Below the pieces are notes generated by a model. It saw only the letters and a list, made by a program, of their open reading frames with translations, was not told the DNA's origin and searched no databases. Shown here one piece after another: positions 59,703 through 64,000 of a stretch of DNA of 64,000 nt. Location of the stretch: assembly GCF_000272005.1 (NCBI RefSeq), contig NZ_AKKU01000017.1:168931-232930 (forward strand), given 5' to 3'. The position numbers and the translations under genes are program-made. This DNA comes from Alishewanella agri BL06. Its GTDB lineage: Bacteria; Pseudomonadota; Gammaproteobacteria; Enterobacterales; Alteromonadaceae. Numbering within the stretch: the first letter of the stretch is position 1; each line of letters starts with the position of its first letter.

Positions 59703-60974
59703 ATGGCTGCCACACCCATTATTACGCCAGACGCTGCTGCGCAGCCAGGCGCGCCAACCAGCTACCGCTTTGCGTTAACGGCATTAACCTCATTATTTTT
59801 TATGTGGGGTTTTATTACCTGCTTAAATGACATTTTGATCCCCTATTTAAAACTGCTGTTCGATCTGAACTACACCCAGGCGATGCTGATCCAGTTTTGC
59901 TTTTTTAGCGCTTATTTTGTGGTCTCGATCCCGGCTGGTATGTTGGTCAGCCGCATTGGCTATAAATCGGGGATCGTCACCGGTTTGTTAATCGCCGGCG
60001 CCGGTTGTTTGTTGTTTTTACCGGCAGCTGAAATGCATGTCTATGCCATGTTCCTGTTTGCACTCTTTGTACTGGCCTCGGGTATTACTATTTTGCAGGT
60101 GGCGGCGAATCCTTATGTCAGCGTAATGGGCAAACCAGAAACCGCCTCCAGCCGCTTAACGATGACTCAGGCGTTTAACTCTTTGGGTACCACAGTCGCG
60201 CCCTTCTTCGGTGCCTGGCTAATCTTCGGCGGTATGAATGCGCCTGAGCCGGTGCCGGGTGCCGTTACCGAATCAACGGTGCAAGTGCCTTATTTAATCC
60301 TGGCCGCCAGCCTGATACTGCTAGCCATTATTTTCGCCTGGTTAAAACTGCCAGCTATGGGTAAAAAAGATCCGGCAGCAGCCCTGCCACTGGGCGGTAA
60401 AGCCTGGCAGCAACGGCATTTAGTGCTGGGCGCTATTGGTATCTTTGTTTATGTTGGTGCCGAAGTCGGTATCGGCAGCTTTTTGGCCATTTATCTGTCA
60501 CAACCGGAAATCGGCGGTATGACCACAGCAGCCGCCTCGCACTATATTTCCTGGTACTTTGGCGGTGCTATGGTTGGGCGTTTTATTGGCGCTGCGGTAA
60601 TGCAAAAGCTGAATCCGGGCAAGGTTCTGGCTTTTAATGCAGTAATGGCCGTGCTCTTGCTGGCCTTAACAATTTTATCCTCTGGCAAGCTGGCAATGTG
60701 GTCCTTACTGCTGGTCGGCCTGTGTAATTCAATTATGTTTCCAACCATTTTCAGCCTGGCGCTGCAAGGTCTGAAACAATATACCAGCCAGGGATCGGGC
60801 ATTCTGTGCCTGGCGATTGTTGGCGGCGCCATTTTACCTGTGCTGCAGGGGATGCTGGCTGACCAGATCGGGGTGCAACTAGCTTTTGTATTACCGCTGG
60901 TATGTTACCTGTATATTGCTTTCTATGGTCTGAAAGGCTGTATCCCGCAAACTCCGGTTACAACGAAGGAATAA
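59703..60974 (+). CDS. MFS sugar transporter of the FucP/GlcP family
   Basis: The 423-residue carrier has twelve membrane segments and the FucP-type motifs [21 protein letters not shown] near the N-terminus and [12 protein letters not shown]. This family imports L-fucose, glucose or galactose with protons. In this locus it probably takes up glucose released by the downstream GH3 enzyme. SD AAGGGAA precedes ATG 59703. The next gene begins three bases after its stop. Confidence 0.9.
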   Translation: MAATPIITPDAAAQPGAPTSYRFALTALTSLFFMWGFITCLNDILIPYLKLLFDLNYTQAMLIQFCFFSAYFVVSIPAGMLVSRIGYKSGIVTGLLIAGAGCLLFLPAAEMHVYAMFLFALFVLASGITILQVAANPYVSVMGKPETASSRLTMTQAFNSLGTTVAPFFGAWLIFGGMNAPEPVPGAVTESTVQVPYLILAASLILLAIIFAWLKLPAMGKKDPAAALPLGGKAWQQRHLVLGAIGIFVYVGAEVGIGSFLAIYLSQPEIGGMTTAAASHYISWYFGGAMVGRFIGAAVMQKLNPGKVLAFNAVMAVLLLALTILSSGKLAMWSLLLVGLCNSIMFPTIFSLALQGLKQYTSQGSGILCLAIVGGAILPVLQGMLADQIGVQLAFVLPLVCYLYIAFYGLKGCIPQTPVTTKE

Positions 60975-60977
60975 CGG

Positions 60978-63509
60978 ATGAAGATAAAGAAAACCACTAT
61001 GGCCATGTTGATGCTTTCTGCCAGTGGCAGCCTGCTACTGACCGCCTGCAGCGAGGCTCCGACACCGGTGGCCCGCGAGAATGCCACACCGCCGGTCTGG
61101 CCAGCCTTAACACTGCCGGTACCACAAGACCAGGCAATGGAGCAAGCGATCAGCGAGTTAATGAACAAAATGACGCTGGAGCAAAAAATTGCCCAGATGA
61201 TTCAGCCGGAAATCCGTGATATCACCGTTGAGGATATGCGTAAATACGGCTTTGGCTCCTACTTAAATGGCGGCGGCGCCTTCCCGAATGACAATAAGTA
61301 CGCCACCCCAGCCGACTGGATCGCCCTGGCCGAAGCCATGTATCAGGCGTCAATGGATGCCAGTATCGATGGCGTCGCTATTCCAACCATGTGGGGTACC
61401 GATGCCGTACACGGCCACAATAACGTGATCGGCGCGACCATTTTTCCACACAATATCGGTTTAGGTGCCGCGAACAATCCGGCGCTGATTGAACAAATCG
61501 CTGAAGCCACAGCTCGCGAAGTGATGGCGACCGGTATCGACTGGGTGTTTGCGCCGACAGTGGCCGTAGTGCGCGATGACCGCTGGGGCCGCACCTACGA
61601 AAGTTACTCCGAGAATCCGGATATCGTGCGCGATTACGCCGCAGCTATCGTGCGGGGTTTACAAGGTGCCGCCGATCAGGATTTCCTCAGCGAACGGCGG
61701 GTGATCAGTACGGTGAAACACTTTGTCGGCGATGGCGGTACTACCGGCGGTGTCGATCAGGGTAATACCGAGGTCAGCGAAGAAGAACTGTTCCGCATCC
61801 ATGCCCAGGGCTATGTCGGCGGTTTAGAAGCTGGCGCGCAGACAGTGATGGCGTCTTTTAATAGCTGGAATGGCAGTAAAATTCATGGCGATCGCTACCT
61901 GCTGACCGAGGTACTCAAAGATCGGATGGGTTTTGATGGTTTTATCGTTGGCGACTGGAATGGTCATGGCCAGATCCCGGGTTGTACTAATGATAACTGC
62001 GCCCAGGCAGCAAATGCCGGCCTGGATGTGTATATGGTGCCGACCGCCGCCTGGAAGCCGCTTTATTACAATCTGATTGAGCAGGTAAAAACCGGCGCGA
62101 TCCCAGAAGCGCGGATTGATGATGCCGTACGGCGTATTCTGCGCGTGAAAAAACGTGCTGGCTTATTTGATAAGCCAAGCCCGGCACAGCGCCCACTGGC
62201 CGGCCGTACCGAGTTAATCGGTGCGCCAGAACACCGCGCCGTGGCCCGCGATGCCGTGCGCCAGTCGCTGGTACTGTTAAAGAATAACGAGCAGTTACTG
62301 CCGCTGAAACCGCAGCAACGTATTCTGGTCACCGGCCCTGGCGCCGATAATATCGGCCAGCAATCCGGCGGCTGGACCATCAGCTGGCAGGGTACCGGTA
62401 ATACCAATGAAGATTTCCCGGGCGGCACCTCGATCTATGGCGGTATTGCCCGCCAGGTCACGGCCGCCGGTGGGCAGGTTGAATTATCAAGTGATGGTAG
62501 CTTTACGGAAAAACCGGACGTGGCCATCGTCGTCTTTGGTGAAGAACCCTATGCCGAGGGTAATGGTGATCTGGATAATCTGGAGTACCAGCGTGGTAAT
62601 AAAACCGATCTGGCACTGCTGCAACAGTTAAAAGCGCAGGGCATTCCAGTGGTGTCACTCTTTATCAGTGGCCGGCCGATGTGGGTCAATCCGGAGCTCA
62701 ATGCCTCAGATGCCTTTGTTGCAGTCTGGCTGCCGGGTAGTGAAGGCGAGGGCGTAGCTGATGTGATCCTGCGCAATGCTGCCGGAGAGGTGCAATATGA
62801 TTTCCACGGCAAGTTATCCTTCTCCTGGCCAGCAACACCACAGCAAAGTACTGTCAATATTGGTGATGCTGACTATCAGCCGCTGCTGCCCTACGGTTTT
62901 GGCCTGCGCTATGGCGATGCCAGCACCCTGAGTAACACGCTGTCAGAAGATAGCGGTGATGCTGCCGCCAATAGCGAGATGGTGATCTTTGAACGCGCAC
63001 CACGCTCCCCCTGGCAGTTACAGCTACTGAGTGGCACCGAGCGTATTGGCGTAACCAGTAGTGTGCAGGAGTTTGGTGCTATTCGTAGCCGTACCTTTGA
63101 TAATCAGGTACAGGAAGATGCCCGCCGCTTTGAATTTAGCGGTAAGGCGAATGCCGGCCTGAACTTCGGTAGCCCTTTCCCACGGGATTTGCGCGCCTTT
63201 GCCAGCGCCGACAGTGTACTGACACTGCAGCTAATGCGCCGCGGCGCCGTGCCGGAGCAAGTCGCGCTCAGTATGAGCTGTGGCGAAGCCTGCCGTGGTA
63301 GTCAGAATATTGCGCCAGCACTGGCCGCAATGCCAGAAGGCGAATGGCAAACGCTGCAAATCAGCATCAGTTGTTTACAACAGCAAGGGCTGAATTTGGC
63401 ACAGGTATTTAATGTGCTGACGATAGAAAGCGCCGGCGAGCTAAACCTGAGCCTGGCCGATGCGCGGATCCAGCGTGTTAGCGATAATACTGCGCAGGCT
63501 TGTCAGTAA
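60978..63509 (+). CDS. GH3 family beta-glucosidase / exo-beta-glucanase lipoprotein
   Basis: The 843-residue protein has a lipobox (LLLTAC, Cys24), so it is anchored on a membrane facing the periplasm or outside. The GH3 N-terminal barrel carries the nucleophile Asp326 in FIVGDWNGH, with KHFVGDGGT and WGTDAVHGHNNV for substrate binding. The GH3 C-terminal domain follows (LLKNNEQLLPL, VFGEEPYAEGNGD), then an extra C-terminal region of about 170 residues (from about 670) that may bind carbohydrate. Close relatives act on cellodextrins or beta-1,3-glucans. It forms an operon with the FucP-type carrier under the LacI-type operator. Confidence 0.95.
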   Translation: MKIKKTTMAMLMLSASGSLLLTACSEAPTPVARENATPPVWPALTLPVPQDQAMEQAISELMNKMTLEQKIAQMIQPEIRDITVEDMRKYGFGSYLNGGGAFPNDNKYATPADWIALAEAMYQASMDASIDGVAIPTMWGTDAVHGHNNVIGATIFPHNIGLGAANNPALIEQIAEATAREVMATGIDWVFAPTVAVVRDDRWGRTYESYSENPDIVRDYAAAIVRGLQGAADQDFLSERRVISTVKHFVGDGGTTGGVDQGNTEVSEEELFRIHAQGYVGGLEAGAQTVMASFNSWNGSKIHGDRYLLTEVLKDRMGFDGFIVGDWNGHGQIPGCTNDNCAQAANAGLDVYMVPTAAWKPLYYNLIEQVKTGAIPEARIDDAVRRILRVKKRAGLFDKPSPAQRPLAGRTELIGAPEHRAVARDAVRQSLVLLKNNEQLLPLKPQQRILVTGPGADNIGQQSGGWTISWQGTGNTNEDFPGGTSIYGGIARQVTAAGGQVELSSDGSFTEKPDVAIVVFGEEPYAEGNGDLDNLEYQRGNKTDLALLQQLKAQGIPVVSLFISGRPMWVNPELNASDAFVAVWLPGSEGEGVADVILRNAAGEVQYDFHGKLSFSWPATPQQSTVNIGDADYQPLLPYGFGLRYGDASTLSNTLSEDSGDAAANSEMVIFERAPRSPWQLQLLSGTERIGVTSSVQEFGAIRSRTFDNQVQEDARRFEFSGKANAGLNFGSPFPRDLRAFASADSVLTLQLMRRGAVPEQVALSMSCGEACRGSQNIAPALAAMPEGEWQTLQISISCLQQQGLNLAQVFNVLTIESAGELNLSLADARIQRVSDNTAQACQ

Positions 63510-63528
63510 GATCTAAACATCCAGCAAC

Positions 63529-63553
63529 AAAGGCGCCGTTATGGCGCCTTTTT
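63529..63553 (+). terminator. Rho-independent terminator after the GH3 gene
   Basis: A 9-bp stem (AAAGGCGCC / GGCGCCTTT) with a 5-base loop is followed by T residues. It lies 19 bases after the stop codon. Confidence 0.93.
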
Positions 63554-63967
63554 ATTGAGGCCAGGTTGCTGGGTGAGCAGTCAGGTTCGGCTTAATTCGT
63601 TGTCGATACCTGGCTAAGGTTAACGACAAACAGGAACTTCCTTGTCAACCTAACTTACGGCGCCGCTGCGCCAACCCCAACTAATCGTTCTTATTTCAGC
63701 CCCGGATAATCCTCACTGTGCCCGCTTCTCTGCCTGAACATCGCCTACGACATTTCAAGCCAGTTCAGACCCATAACCTGACTAGACACCTTACTTAACA
63801 AGCGGCTTAATTGAGATTCAGCACGCCCTGGGATTCACTGAATTATTACAGATGATTGGCTCACAGATACCAACTCTTTGGCGGAGAGTCGTCCAGCCCG
63901 GACGTAAAGGCATTGAACAGGCGAACAAGGCAATACGAATCCAGAGCAAAACTGGCAGTTTAAAGTC
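63554..63967. other. Gene-free region, 414 bases
   Basis: No reading frame has a ribosome binding site or recognisable product. An open frame from about 63850 to the edge runs through the terminator at 63968 and looks spurious. The composition is ordinary. I see no tRNA or clear repeat; it may be a decayed remnant or a long 3' spacer. Confidence 0.5.
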
Positions 63968-63993
63968 AAAAAAATGCCCGCTAAGCGGGCATT
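63968..63993 (-). terminator. Rho-independent terminator for a minus-strand gene beyond the right edge
   Basis: A 9-bp stem (AATGCCCGC / GCGGGCATT, 3-base loop) is followed on the minus strand by a T7 run. It implies a minus-strand gene ending just outside the window. Confidence 0.88.
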
Positions 63994-64000
63994 ACAGATT

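Noticed and set aside
63843..64000. Open frame running off the right edge
   Set aside because: It crosses a strong terminator for the opposite strand, lacks a ribosome site and resembles no family.

Overview
The window looks like the chromosome of a marine or freshwater gammaproteobacterium close to Rheinheimera, Alishewanella or Arsukibacterium. The supporting genes are DsbA/SrkA, CcoG, DUF3010, DUF3012, DUF4920, a cyclophilin with a GlyGly-CTERM tail, Fur-controlled iron uptake, many glutamine-rich proteins and CCGGC-rich coding sequence. Genus is an inference. I found no rRNA, tRNA or CRISPR array. About 88-90% of the window is coding.

Positions 1-10105 are an accessory defence island that is visibly more A/T-rich than what follows. 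It starts with the N-terminal part of an AAA_14-type ATPase running off the left edge, preceded by three palindromes centred exactly 32 bp apart. Next comes vsr (minus), then four tightly overlapping plus-strand genes: a MutL/MORC-like GHKL ATPase, a Z1-domain SF2-type ATPase, a PD-(D/E)XK DUF4420 protein and an AIPR protein. A convergent C5-cytosine methylase shares its stop region with the AIPR gene. This is the MORC/Z1/AIPR type of predicted restriction system, which matches the Mza (MutL-Z1-DUF-AIPR) defence system.

Positions 10200-23100 are mostly core genes: a nucleotidyltransferase-fold protein, an S9 peptidase, a DUF4920 protein, dsbA, srkA, ccoG, a ParA/RHH pair and topB. A complete IS4-family element (14402-15832, 11-bp target duplication) sits inside the former dsbA terminator and carries a terminator at each end.

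Positions 23400-38500 carry a KfrA-like coiled-coil protein, a solute-binding protein, an anion-permease-type carrier, a glycerate-kinase-like protein, the GlyGly-CTERM cyclophilin, an AtoE-type carrier, a LytS/LytTR two-component pair, a three-domain periplasmic MsrA-thioredoxin-MsrB protein, a DUF3012 lipoprotein too short for ordinary ORF cutoffs, an alkylation-repair operon (ogt plus an Ada-AlkA fusion) and an FGGY kinase.

Positions 38500-47700 hold an iron-uptake block (two Fur boxes, TonB-dependent receptor, PepSY protein). Beside it is a two-component system whose sensor shares a proline-rich segment with the divergently encoded lipoprotein, followed by DUF3137 and LemA genes. Positions 47800-53900 contain an ABC-2 exporter/hydrolase operon divergent from a DesK/DesR pair, with a candidate operator between them, then a HAD phosphatase and a LysR regulator. 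Positions 54000-63500 hold an OYE reductase, a DUF3617 protein and a beta-glucoside/beta-glucan locus. In that locus GH1, a GPH symporter and a LacI regulator run one way, a FucP-type MFS carrier and a GH3 lipoprotein run the other, and a LacI-type operator lies over the plus-strand start site. The last ~450 bases contain no convincing gene and end with a terminator for a gene beyond the right edge.
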